The translations under genes and the position numbers were made by a program. DNA of 64,000 bases, taken from Streptacidiphilus albus JL83 (GTDB taxonomy: Bacteria; Actinomycetota; Actinomycetes; Streptomycetales; Streptomycetaceae). The stretch lies in contig NZ_JQML01000001.1 in the NCBI RefSeq assembly GCF_000744705.1, forward strand, positions 1,302,001-1,366,000, written 5' to 3'. The first letter of the stretch is position 1. Every line of letters begins with the position of its first letter. The notes below the pieces were generated by a model, which did no database searches, was not told the DNA's origin, and was given only the letters and a program-made list of their open reading frames with translations. Shown piece after piece: positions 53,999 through 62,432 of the stretch.

Positions 53999-54960
53999 CG
54001 GACACCGCCCCCGACGGTCGCGGCGGCCTGCTCGGCGGCACGTTCGGCGGTTGCCTCGCCGGCCGGGAGCTTCACCGTGCTGCGCCGGTCCGGCTCCAGG
54101 AACCGGGGCACCGGGCGCTGCTTGGACATCGTCTGCATCCAGGCGACGACGGCGACCATCCCGGCCAGTACGACGCCCAGCACCAGCTCTCCCACCGGGC
54201 TCTTGTAGGGGCGGATGTAGGTGGTGTCGAACGCCCCGGCGACCACCACCACGATGATGATGATCGTCATCCAGCGCACCGTGGCCCGGTGCTTGGCGCG
54301 GTCGGCCTCGATGGCGCGGCGCTGCCGGACCTCCTCCCGGACCGACTCGGCCAGGTCAGCCAACGCCCGGGCCAGGCCGGGGCCGTGGTCGCCGGCGCGC
54401 AGCACCAGGGCCGCGAGCACCTTGTCGGCGGTGGCGTCGCCCATGTCGTTGCCGAGGGCGCGCAGCGCGTCCTCCAGCCGCCAGCGGGACTGGAGCCGTC
54501 CGGAGAGCGCCTTGATCTCGGCCTCCAGCGCCTCCGGCGCGGTGTTGACGCTGGTGCTGATGACCTGTTCGAGGCCGCCGCCCGCGACCAGCCGGTCGGA
54601 GAGCCGCTGGGTCCACTCGGCCAGCGCCTCCAGCCGGACGATCGGGGCGTCGTGCGAGCTGGTCGAGCGGAGGAACCAGGGCAGCACGAAGACCAGCGCC
54701 GGAATCACCAGCGCGGTCAACGGAATGCCGGTGAACAGCCAGGCCGCCGGGGCGCCGACCCCGGCCAGCAGCAGCTGGATCCGCCGCTGCCGGACCATGT
54801 CCGGATCGGGCGCGCCCACGCTGCCGTACCAGGCCGTCCGGAACCGCAGCGCGGTGGCGCTGGGGCTGTCCGGCGCGGACTCGGGTCGGCCGGTGATGAA
54901 CAGGACGAGGCAGGCCAGGCCGGTGGCCAGGGCCGTGCCGCAGAGCAGGTACTCGATCAT
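53995..54960 (-). CDS. tadB: TadB inner-membrane protein
   Basis: 321 residues of the T2SS F-domain family: EALAEWTQRLSDRLVAGGGL, then SGRLQSRWRLEDALRALGND and DLAESVREEVRQRRAIEADR, with helices at the N- and C-termini. It overlaps both tadA (ATGA at 54957-54960) and tadC. Longer open frame upstream of 54960 is antisense-free but belongs to the tadA region and is ignored. Confidence 0.9.
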   Translation of the reverse strand: MIEYLLCGTALATGLACLVLFITGRPESAPDSPSATALRFRTAWYGSVGAPDPDMVRQRRIQLLLAGVGAPAAWLFTGIPLTALVIPALVFVLPWFLRSTSSHDAPIVRLEALAEWTQRLSDRLVAGGGLEQVISTSVNTAPEALEAEIKALSGRLQSRWRLEDALRALGNDMGDATADKVLAALVLRAGDHGPGLARALADLAESVREEVRQRRAIEADRAKHRATVRWMTIIIIVVVVAGAFDTTYIRPYKSPVGELVLGVVLAGMVAVVAWMQTMSKQRPVPRFLEPDRRSTVKLPAGEATAERAAEQAAATVGGGVR

Positions 54961-56681
54961 CGCCTGACTCCAGTCGCGGGGATCCGCAGGTCCAGCGGGC
55001 GTCCCCAGCTGCCGTACGGGTTGTCGAGCAGCGCCGCGTCGAAGCCGACCCGGCGCAGGTCGTCCAGGCAGGCGGGCTGGGTGGTGGGCACGGCGCGCAC
55101 TTCGGCGCCGCTGCTGTGCGGCCCGAAGACGGTGTTCATCGCGGGTCTGCCGTTCTCGCCCATCCCGGTGAGCTCCAGCACGTGCGAGACGTAGCGGTGC
55201 ACCCGTCCGCCGATCGGCGTCTCGTCGATCAGCGAGACGTGGACGATCAGGTGCACGCCGTTGGCGAGCAGCCGGTAGGCCAGGCCGTCGTTGATGTTGC
55301 TGCCGTACTCGGCGCAGAGCTGGGCGATCCGGTCCGGGACCATGTACGGGGTCTGTGCGTGCATCGTCGCCATGCCGCCGACGCCGTTGGTCATCGCCTG
55401 GAGCATCGGCATGACCTCGCGCGAGCGGACCTCGCCGACGATGATCCGGGACAGCGACATCCGCAGCGCGGCCGGCATCAGCTCGGTGAGCGTCAGCTCG
55501 CCGGAGGGGCGGCCGTCGATCCGCTCGCCGTTGCCCTGGCGCTCCTCGATCGGCACCACCTGCCGCAGATGGCCCAGGGTGTGCAGCCACAGCTCGTACT
55601 CGGACTCCATGGTCGCGACCCGCTCGTCGGCCGGGATCTCGGCCGCCAGCGCCCGCAGCAGCGAGGTCTTCCCGGCCCGCTGCACACCGGTGACCAGGAT
55701 GTGCTTCCGGGCCCGGACGGCGGAGGCGAGGAAGGAGGCGATGGTGGAGTCGATGCTGCCGAGCCGCACCATGTCGCCGAGGGTCGCCGAGGCGACCCGG
55801 TGCCGGCGGATGGTGACGAACGGCCGCGGGGTGACCCCGGTCATCACCTGGACGCGCATCCCGCCGTCCAGCCGCATCGCCAGGTTGGGGTTGGAGGTCG
55901 ACAGCGAGCGCTCGCCGCCGCCGTGACGGCGGGCCAGGTCCTGCAGCAGCTCGATCAGTTCCTCGTCGCTGTCGGCGATCGGCGGCACCGACCGCAGCGG
56001 CTCGTTGACCCGCAGGATCGAGACGTTGTCGCAGCCGTTGATGTAGATGTCCTCGACCCGCTCGTCGTCGAGGTAGGGCTGGAGCCGCCCGGCCCGGAAC
56101 ATCAGGTCGAAGACGGCGTCGGCCAGCACCCGGTCCATCTCCCGGGTGGGCGAGACGCCGTGGGTCTGCGCGTAGGCGTCCGACCAGCGGGCGACCACGC
56201 TCTCGATCACCGCCCGGCCCCGCTGGCGGCGGCTCTCCTGGTCGGTGGCGGTGTCGCCGGCGGTCTGCTCGTGCAGCTCGTCCACGACGATCTTCCGCAC
56301 CTGGCGGACGGCGAGGTGGTCCACCTGGGGCGTGGCCGCCCCGGACTGGCCGTTGTGCCCGCTCTGGCCGTTGTGCCCGTTGTGGGTGCGCGGCGGCGGC
56401 TGCGGCACGGACATGGCCGTGGTCGGCGCTGGGACCGCGCGCAGCGGTGCGGGCGGCGCCGGCACGGCGGCCGGCCCGTACCCGGCGACGGGGGCGGCGG
56501 CGTAGCCGGGCACCTGGCCGGGGGCGGTGACGGGACCGGGGCCGGTGTGGCGCCCCGGGTACGGGTAGGGCGGCTGGACCGGCGGCCGGCCCTGGGCGTG
56601 CTCCGGCTCCGCCGTGGGCTCGGGCTCCACCGGCAGCTCCGGCAGGACGATCGGCGACAGCGGCAGGTGGTTAGCGCGCAT
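54957..56681 (-). CDS. tadA: TadA/CpaF-type secretion ATPase
   Basis: 574 residues. A Pro/Gly/Asn-rich N-terminal 120 residues (with NGHNGQSGHNGQSG) precedes the N-domain (LQPYLDDERVEDIYINGCDN) and the RecA-like core: Walker A is VTGVQRAGKTSLLRAL, the Asp box is near ERVATMESEYEL, Walker B is SRIIVGEVRSREVMPMLQAM and the His box is GGMATMHAQ. It powers pilus assembly. It overlaps tadZ by 11 bp. Confidence 0.95.
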   Translation of the reverse strand: MRANHLPLSPIVLPELPVEPEPTAEPEHAQGRPPVQPPYPYPGRHTGPGPVTAPGQVPGYAAAPVAGYGPAAVPAPPAPLRAVPAPTTAMSVPQPPPRTHNGHNGQSGHNGQSGAATPQVDHLAVRQVRKIVVDELHEQTAGDTATDQESRRQRGRAVIESVVARWSDAYAQTHGVSPTREMDRVLADAVFDLMFRAGRLQPYLDDERVEDIYINGCDNVSILRVNEPLRSVPPIADSDEELIELLQDLARRHGGGERSLSTSNPNLAMRLDGGMRVQVMTGVTPRPFVTIRRHRVASATLGDMVRLGSIDSTIASFLASAVRARKHILVTGVQRAGKTSLLRALAAEIPADERVATMESEYELWLHTLGHLRQVVPIEERQGNGERIDGRPSGELTLTELMPAALRMSLSRIIVGEVRSREVMPMLQAMTNGVGGMATMHAQTPYMVPDRIAQLCAEYGSNINDGLAYRLLANGVHLIVHVSLIDETPIGGRVHRYVSHVLELTGMGENGRPAMNTVFGPHSSGAEVRAVPTTQPACLDDLRRVGFDAALLDNPYGSWGRPLDLRIPATGVRR

Positions 56682-57828
56682 GACTCACCACCTGGTTGTG
56701 CAGGTCACCGGCAGCGCCCTCGGCCGGACCCCGGCCGTTCGTCGCTCCGTTCGTCGCCCCGCCCGTCGCTCCGGGCACCGGCATCGGCATGGGCGCGGGG
56801 GGCGAGGGCGGCACCGGGTTGGGGACCGGCCCGTAGACCGGCCGTCCGGCCGTACCGGCCCGTCCCGGCTGCTCCGGCGGCTCGGCCGGACGCCGGTACA
56901 ACTGCTCCTGCTGCCAGTCGGGTTGGGGCTGATGCTGGTACTGCGGCTGCGGCTGCGGCTGCTGTTGCGGGGCCGGCCGGGGCGGTGGCACCGGCTGCTG
57001 GTACTCCGTCTGCTCTGCTTCCGGATAGGGAACCTGTTGCGGCGTCAGCCGAAGCCGGCGGCGGGACACCCGGGACCGTGCCTCGTCGATGACGGTGCGG
57101 GAGGCGCGCAGCAGCGGCGAGCGGACGAAGCGCCGGTCATGGGTGTTGCCGCCGTCGGAGAGGACGGCCGCCACCGCCGGTGAGTGCGGCAGCAACCCCA
57201 CGACCGGGGAGCCGAGTTGCGCGCTCACATCGGCCGCCTTGTAGGGACCCTCCTCGATCATGACCAGCCCGAGCCCGTCCGATCCGGTCCCGTTGGCCTC
57301 CAGGTCGGCCCGCAGCGCGGCGACCCGGGGGTGGGCGGTGGTCAGCGAGCGCAGCGTCGAGCGGACGACGACCAGCACCGCGTCGGCGCGCTGCGCCAGG
57401 ACCGCGCTCGGTCCGGTCGCCCCCGAGCGGCCGAGGTCGAGCAGGACGTCCACGCCCTGTCCTTCGAGCGCGACCAGGAGTTCGGCGAGCGAGTGCCAGA
57501 CATAGGCCAGGCCCGGGTACTGGGCCGGGTCGCTGACGCCGGGCAGCAGCAGCCGGTCGGCGGTGCCGCCCGGGGAGACGTCGGTGAGCTGGGTCATCAG
57601 GGTCTGCGCCAGCTGGCCGCGCCGGTCGGCGACGCCGAGCTGGCCCAGGCCCCGGCTGCCGTCCAGCCGGCCTTCGAGCGCCCCGGGGAGGATCACCCCG
57701 CCGTCCGGGTCGCACTCGGCCAGCAGCACCCGCTGGCCGCTCTGCAGCGGCCAGGCGTGCAGCATCGCCAGGGCGGTGACCGTGGCGCCGGGTGCGCCGT
57801 GGCCGCCGACGATCGCGTACATGGCCAT
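56671..57828 (-). CDS. TadZ/CpaE-like MinD-family protein lacking the P-loop lysine
   Basis: 385 residues. The Walker A position reads GGHGAPGATVTALAML, so the invariant MinD/TadZ lysines are missing, but the ATPase fold continues (VLLAECDPDGGVILPG, VDVLLDLGRSGA). The C-terminal 130 residues are Pro/Gln-rich (QQQPQPQPQYQHQPQPDW). Such proteins place the Tad machine at the pole. It starts one base after the CpaB-like gene stops (TGAGATG) and overlaps tadA. Confidence 0.85.
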   Translation of the reverse strand: MAMYAIVGGHGAPGATVTALAMLHAWPLQSGQRVLLAECDPDGGVILPGALEGRLDGSRGLGQLGVADRRGQLAQTLMTQLTDVSPGGTADRLLLPGVSDPAQYPGLAYVWHSLAELLVALEGQGVDVLLDLGRSGATGPSAVLAQRADAVLVVVRSTLRSLTTAHPRVAALRADLEANGTGSDGLGLVMIEEGPYKAADVSAQLGSPVVGLLPHSPAVAAVLSDGGNTHDRRFVRSPLLRASRTVIDEARSRVSRRRLRLTPQQVPYPEAEQTEYQQPVPPPRPAPQQQPQPQPQYQHQPQPDWQQEQLYRRPAEPPEQPGRAGTAGRPVYGPVPNPVPPSPPAPMPMPVPGATGGATNGATNGRGPAEGAAGDLHNQVVSHAR

Positions 57829-57829
57829 C

Positions 57830-58558
57830 TCACCCACCGCCCTCTGGCGCGAACACCACGGCGAAGCTGCCGCCTGCGGCGAGCACCGCCAGCACCGCAG
57901 CCTGGGACTGCGGCACGGCGACGTCGATGACCTGCGACCCGCTGCTGTCCGCCGCACCGACGGTGACCACGGTGGCGGCGAACTCCGCGCCCGCCACCGG
58001 AGCCGTCATCGAACTGCCGCTGCCGGAGCTCCCGTTGGAGCTGCTCGGGGAGCCGGCGACCTCGCCGCCACTGCCGCTGCCGCCGGTCGCGATGATCACG
58101 ATCTGTGTTCCTGGCTCCAGCGGAACGGCCGGGAGCTGGGTGTCCTTGGTCGGCAGCCCGACGACCTGCTGCCCCGACTGGACCAGGGAGGTGCGGGTGA
58201 CGTCACTGACCGTCAGGAACTGGCCCGCCTTCAGATCGGCGGTGGCGCGCATCCCGACCACGGTGGTGAGGCTCGCCGCGCCGACCGGCTGCAACGCCGG
58301 GTCCAGCGAGATGTGGGCCACGACCAGGTCGGCCGAGGTGATCGACGCCCCGGCCGGGACGTTCTGGGCGAGCGCCAGGACGGCGGACCGCTGCCCGGTC
58401 TCGTTGTAGAGCACCGCGCCGCCCAGGCCGCCCGCAGCGACCAGAGCTATCGCCAGTGCCAGCACCGCCGGACTGCGCCGCCGCGCCCGTGGCGCACGCG
58501 GCGGGGCGGGCACTGCCCCGGTGGTCGCGCCGGGAAGGGGTGGAAGTGTCGTCGTCAT
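57830..58558 (-). CDS. SAF-domain (CpaB-like) membrane protein
   Basis: 242 residues: an N-terminal helix (SPAVLALAIALVAAGGLGGA), then a SAF domain (NVPAGASITSADLVVAHISL ... GMRATADLKAGQFLTVSDV) and a Ser/Gly-rich C-terminal region. CpaB/FlgA-type SAF proteins assist pilus assembly near the cell wall. Confidence 0.85.
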   Translation of the reverse strand: MTTTLPPLPGATTGAVPAPPRAPRARRRSPAVLALAIALVAAGGLGGAVLYNETGQRSAVLALAQNVPAGASITSADLVVAHISLDPALQPVGAASLTTVVGMRATADLKAGQFLTVSDVTRTSLVQSGQQVVGLPTKDTQLPAVPLEPGTQIVIIATGGSGSGGEVAGSPSSSNGSSGSGSSMTAPVAGAEFAATVVTVGAADSSGSQVIDVAVPQSQAAVLAVLAAGGSFAVVFAPEGGG

Positions 58559-58579
58559 GACGGTGCTCTCCTCGGGCGG

Positions 58580-59527
58580 TCAGTTCAGGGTCTGTGCCTG
58601 GTCGATGGTCACCGTGGCCACGCTGGTACGGGGCACGGCTTCGGGCCCAGGACCGTCGATCCCGATGGTGCTGTTCCAGCTGACGAGCCAGTTGGCCGTC
58701 GCGGAGATCGTGTAGCTGGGGTCGCTGGGCTGGAGGTAGCCGCTGAAGCCGCAGTTCGGCGACTGGCTGATGCCGTACGAACTGCTGTACTTGGTGCCCC
58801 GGTTGTAGCAGGTGAAGACATGGCCGTCGCCGGTGCTCCAGGTGATGCTGCCGATGGTGGCCGTGGCGGTGACGGTGACGCCGCCACCGGCGTCGGCGGA
58901 AGCAGTGAGCTTCGTCCACGGGGTACTGGTCCACAGCCATACCGGCATCCTGACCAGACCGGTGCTGCCGGCGGCCGGCGCCGAGCCGATCTTCATCTTG
59001 TAGGCCTGAAGCTCGGCCTGGGCCACCGCCCGGGTCGCCGCATCGGCCACGTCCACGACCGGCTGGTTGGGCGGCGCAGCGGCCAGGTACGCCTGGTAGA
59101 TGACGCCCGAATCGACACCGGTCTGATAGGGGCAGTACTGCCAGTAGATCATCCCGCCGCCGGAGGGGCTGTTCCCGCCCCAGGCCGGGTCGCCGGCCGG
59201 CGGCTGCGGATTCTCCAGCAGGTCGTAGCAGGCGGAGCCGTCCCAGAAGCCGTGCGAGTTCACGCAGGCCACGGTGGTTCCCTGGTAGCTGCAGGTGGCG
59301 CTGCCGCCGCCGGTGCCCCCGGCGCCGCCACCGGAACTGCCCCCGCTGCCGCCCGGGTCGGAGGCGACGGCGCTCGCGCTGCACACTCCGGTGGTCGGGT
59401 CGCAGGCACCGCCGCCGCCGGAACCGCCGTCGGCCGAGGCGCTGGGAACCAGCAGCGCCCCGAACACGAGCGCGGAGGCGGCGACCGCCGCGCCGGCGTG
59501 ACCCAGGGTGAAACGTCGTTTCAGCAC
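58580..59527 (-). CDS. Exported Cys-rich protein of the Tad locus
   Basis: 315 residues from a GTG that overlaps the lipoprotein stop by seven bases (GTGCTGA). A signal peptide (LKRRFTLGHAGAAVAASALV, cleavage near ASA-DG) precedes a Gly/Ser-rich segment and two Cys-containing regions (CSYQGTTVACVNSHGFWDGS; CPYQTGVDSG). Family not recognised. It is probably a surface component associated with the pilus. Confidence 0.75.
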   Translation of the reverse strand: MLKRRFTLGHAGAAVAASALVFGALLVPSASADGGSGGGGACDPTTGVCSASAVASDPGGSGGSSGGGAGGTGGGSATCSYQGTTVACVNSHGFWDGSACYDLLENPQPPAGDPAWGGNSPSGGGMIYWQYCPYQTGVDSGVIYQAYLAAAPPNQPVVDVADAATRAVAQAELQAYKMKIGSAPAAGSTGLVRMPVWLWTSTPWTKLTASADAGGGVTVTATATIGSITWSTGDGHVFTCYNRGTKYSSSYGISQSPNCGFSGYLQPSDPSYTISATANWLVSWNSTIGIDGPGPEAVPRTSVATVTIDQAQTLN

Positions 59528-60099
59528 GGTCTGCTCCTGTTCACGTCGGTCTCGGTGATCCGCCAGCCGTCCGGGCCGAGCTGCGCCTGCGAGACGGAGA
59601 TGAAGCTGCTGTGGGCGGACGCGGCGGTGACGTCCTGGTGGGTTGCCTGGACCACCGCGTGCCATCCGCCGACGTCCATGCAGTCGGTGACGGTGGCCGT
59701 GGCCGGGGACGCGCTCAGGTCCAGCGCGGTGACCTTCGGATTGAGGATCGGGGCGCCGACCATCACCCAGCCCTTGGCGGAGTTCTCGATGACCGCGGCG
59801 GTGATCGCGACGAAGGCCTTGCCGCTCGTGTACGCGGAGAGGTCCACCCCGATCGTGCTGCTGCTGTCCTCCGCCTGCTCCTGCGCCTGCCGCATCCCGG
59901 TGTAGGCCGCGAGGACGGCAGCGGTCGCGGTCAGGGTGGGATCGCTGCTCGGCGAGGCGGCCACCGGGGCCGGCGCCGAGGCCGTGCCTGCCGGTGCGAT
60001 CTGCGAGACCTGGCCGCCACCCGGGGAGCAGGCGGTGAGGGTGCACAGGGCCAGGCCGACGGCGGCCAGGCCGAGACGCTGCTGCTGACGCTTGGTCAT
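59521..60099 (-). CDS. Lipoprotein of the Tad locus
   Basis: 192 residues with a lipobox (LCTLTAC, Cys near residue 24), so it should be lipidated by Lgt. The C-terminal domain is a small alpha/beta fold (VLAAYTGMRQAQEQAEDSSS, then SQAQLGPDGWRITETDV), similar in outline to NTF2-like or SnoaL-like exported domains of actinobacteria. It overlaps the next gene upstream by four bases. Confidence 0.8.
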   Translation of the reverse strand: MTKRQQQRLGLAAVGLALCTLTACSPGGGQVSQIAPAGTASAPAPVAASPSSDPTLTATAAVLAAYTGMRQAQEQAEDSSSTIGVDLSAYTSGKAFVAITAAVIENSAKGWVMVGAPILNPKVTALDLSASPATATVTDCMDVGGWHAVVQATHQDVTAASAHSSFISVSQAQLGPDGWRITETDVNRSRPC

Positions 60100-61025
60100 G
60101 CCGACTCCTCCGCCGGCCGGTCGTCGACCGGTTCGGCCCCCGGGCCGGCCGTCGGCTCCGCGCGGCGGCGCAGCGCGTCGCGCAGCGCGGGCGGAAGGAC
60201 GTCCACCGACAGCACACCGCGCCCCAGCGCGCGGTTGCGCAACTGCACCGCGCCCGAGCCGGGCAGGAAGCGGGCGAGGCTGAGCGCCGCCGGTCCGGCC
60301 GTGGCCGCCCGGGGCTCCGGCAGGGTCGACTGGTACAGGGTCTCCGGGGTGAGCACCGCAGGCGCGCCCGGGACGCCGTCGCGCAACCGGGCGGCCACCC
60401 AGTGCGCCCACGAAGCCTCGGCCGTCTGCCCCCGGCCGCGCCGGGTGGGGATGGGGCGGAGCTGACCCCAGAGTGACGCCCCCTCCGCCGCCAGCCGGTC
60501 GTTCCCGGCCTGCGGGGTTCCCGTCAGCAGCGGCCAGGCCCGCTGGTCCGCCTCCAGGTCGACCATCAGCAGCCGGGTCGGCGCGGCGGAACGGGTGATC
60601 GCATGAGTGATCCATTCCCAGCGGACGCCCAACAGATGCGCCAGCCGGACCGGCAGCCCGGGCGTGGTGAGATAGAGCCGCTGGTCACCCGCCAGCGCCA
60701 ACTGGCCGGTGACATAGACGATCAGGCTGCGCGCCGGGGTGTCGGCGGCGTCCTTCAGACCGGTCAGCAGGCTGTCCGCGCCGTGGCCGTCGGGCGTGGC
60801 CACCCGGCACTGGGCCGGCCCGTCGAAGAGCCCGGCGGGCAGCGCCATCCCCATCGCGGCCACCCGGGCCAGGTGGCGGTCCATGCTGGCCCGGCTGCGG
60901 CCGGTGTCCGTGGGCAGCAGCAGCACGATCCGGTGCGGCGGAGCGGCGTGCCGCACCAGCGTGCCGACCGAGGTGTCGGCGGACGGAGCACGCCGACCGA
61001 AACTCGCGGTGCCGGTACTGTCCAC
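60096..61025 (-). CDS. Degenerate caspase-like (C14-type) protein
   Basis: 309 residues. The order of segments resembles a caspase-like fold: IVLLLPTDTGRSRASMDRHL, a strand ending in SLIVYVTGQLALAGDQRLYL (where active C14 enzymes have a GHG), and PTRLLMVDLEADQRAWPLL (where they have Asp-x-Cys). Both catalytic positions (His and Cys) are replaced, so an inactive caspase-like scaffold is inferred. No other family fits by eye. It sits in the Tad operon between the roadblock gene and the lipoprotein. Confidence 0.55.
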   Translation of the reverse strand: MDSTGTASFGRRAPSADTSVGTLVRHAAPPHRIVLLLPTDTGRSRASMDRHLARVAAMGMALPAGLFDGPAQCRVATPDGHGADSLLTGLKDAADTPARSLIVYVTGQLALAGDQRLYLTTPGLPVRLAHLLGVRWEWITHAITRSAAPTRLLMVDLEADQRAWPLLTGTPQAGNDRLAAEGASLWGQLRPIPTRRGRGQTAEASWAHWVAARLRDGVPGAPAVLTPETLYQSTLPEPRAATAGPAALSLARFLPGSGAVQLRNRALGRGVLSVDVLPPALRDALRRRAEPTAGPGAEPVDDRPAEESA

Positions 61026-61122
61026 GGGCTGCTCCTTCCTTCCGTCGTGGCTGCGGGCGTCTGGCCCGGTTCGCGCTGGTGGGTGGTGGGTGGTGGCGAG
61101 GGCCTGCGCCGCGCCGCCCGGG

Positions 61123-61533
61123 TCAGGCCCCGGTCCGCAGCAGCGCCCCTGCCAGGGAGGCGACTTGGCACTGCATCTCGTAGGTGACCTTGCCCATGTC
61201 CACGTTGCGGCTGGTGTAGAGGGCGAGTACGGAGTGGCGCCCGGCCGGGACGGCGAAGACGAAGCCGTCGGTGGTCTCCACCACGATCTGCCGCACCAGG
61301 GTGTCCCGGTCCCCGCTCAGCGCGCCGGAGAGCGCCCGTGCCGCGCCCTGGAGCGCGGACATCATCGCGGAGGCCCCCTCGGCCTGGCCGCGCTCCAGAC
61401 CGGGCGAGGCCGCCCAGACCATGCCGTCGGCGGTGACGACCAGTCCGTGGGTCACGCCCGCCAGTTCCAGCAGCGGCTCCAGCACCCACCCGGCGTCGTC
61501 GTGGCTGTCCGCGAGACTGTGCTCCTCCGTCAT
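61123..61533 (-). CDS. Roadblock/LC7-domain protein
   Basis: 136 residues of the roadblock fold (VTHGLVVTADGMVWAASPGL, then VVETTDGFVFAVPAGRHSVL). In streptomycetes such proteins act beside conservon GTPases, but no GTPase gene is present here. The ATG at 61533 has GAGGGGAG upstream and overlaps the preceding gene by four bases. It is likely a scaffold or switch in the Tad operon. Confidence 0.88.
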   Translation of the reverse strand: MTEEHSLADSHDDAGWVLEPLLELAGVTHGLVVTADGMVWAASPGLERGQAEGASAMMSALQGAARALSGALSGDRDTLVRQIVVETTDGFVFAVPAGRHSVLALYTSRNVDMGKVTYEMQCQVASLAGALLRTGA

Positions 61534-62159
61534 CGCCAACTCCCCTCATGGCGGCCCTGGTGGCGCTCCTCGGTGGCGGCACGGGCGGACTCGGTCCCGC
61601 TCTGGAAGGCGCTCCAGACGGCACTGCTCCCGCTCAACCCGCTCGCACTCTCGGCCGGTGCCGCCGGTGCGGCCGGCGCGGTCCAGGGCTCCGACGGCGG
61701 GGGCGTCCGCTGCGCCGAGGCGTAGCGCTGCCGGGTCCTCGGCTCGAACCAACTGGGCTCGGGTTCGGGCACCGGTTCGGGCCTCGGCTCGAACGCCGGC
61801 CCGACCGCACCTCCGGTCACCACCGTGCCGCTGACGTACGGCGCCGAGAGGTAGGGCGAGCCGGTGTAGGGCTGCGTCCAGGGCTCGGAGGTGCCGAGGC
61901 CGAGCGGGTCCGAGGCCGCCGCCCTGGCGTCGTTGGCCGCGGCGACCTCGCCGAGCAGCACATGGCGCTCGGCCTCCAGCAGCGTGACCCGGTGCCGGGC
62001 GCGGATCCACAGCGACGTGGTGACCAGCGTGGACAGTGTGCCCGCAGCCAGTACTGCGGAGGCGGCTTCGGTCAGGGAGCTCAACTGCTTCACATCCCCC
62101 GACGCGACCGGAAGCCGATGAGCCGCCGCCGAAGCTGCGGCTCCTTCTGCATCGAGCAT
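61530..62159 (-). CDS. Membrane protein with Pro/Glu-rich tail, first gene of the Tad operon
   Basis: About 209 residues from an ATG at 62159; GTG at 62093 is possible but its G-run ribosome site is too close. One helix (AASAVLAAGTLSTLVTTSLW) is followed by LLEAERHVLLGEVAAANDA, a short coiled-coil-like segment, and a Pro/Ser/Glu-rich tail. Family not recognised. Four-base overlap with the roadblock gene supports one operon. Confidence 0.6.
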   Translation of the reverse strand: MLDAEGAAASAAAHRLPVASGDVKQLSSLTEAASAVLAAGTLSTLVTTSLWIRARHRVTLLEAERHVLLGEVAAANDARAAASDPLGLGTSEPWTQPYTGSPYLSAPYVSGTVVTGGAVGPAFEPRPEPVPEPEPSWFEPRTRQRYASAQRTPPPSEPWTAPAAPAAPAESASGLSGSSAVWSAFQSGTESARAATEERHQGRHEGSWR

Positions 62160-62226
62160 GACAACGTCGACGCACTCACGATGTCCAGATCCATAGGTCC
62201 CCACCCCTCGCCCCGACCGCCCTCCG

Positions 62227-62257
62227 GTGCTGTCGGGCGCATACGCCCCTACAGCAC
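62227..62257 (-). promoter_or_regulatory. Dyad upstream of the Tad operon
   Basis: GTGCTGT (62227-62233) pairs with ACAGCAC (62251-62257), with GGGCG/CGCCC inside. It lies about 68 bp upstream of the first Tad-operon gene and may be an operator or leader stem. Confidence 0.5.
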
Positions 62258-62310
62258 CCCCAGGCTTCTTGCGACTGTAGAGAATCAGACATCGCACATC
62301 GGCCAACAGC

Positions 62311-62369
62311 GCGCACAAGGACGCGTACTTGTCACAAGGGCGCGCACTCCACGCGCACTGCCCGCGCAC
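62311..62369. repeat. GCGCAC direct repeats between the Tad operon and the XRE/TPR gene
   Basis: GCGCAC begins at 62311, 62342, 62353 and 62364; the last three are exactly 11 bp apart and each reads GCGCACT. They are between divergent genes and could be regulator sites. Confidence 0.6.
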
Positions 62370-62432
62370 TTCTTCCGCACCAGAATGCCCAATCGCCCGA
62401 CGCATACGATCGAGCGGCATTACATTCCGTAC

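Noticed and set aside
53045-54208. A rightward 387-codon frame opposite tadC and tadB
   Set aside because: Antisense shadow rich in Arg, Gly and Gln; the tadC and tadB frames have clear family motifs.
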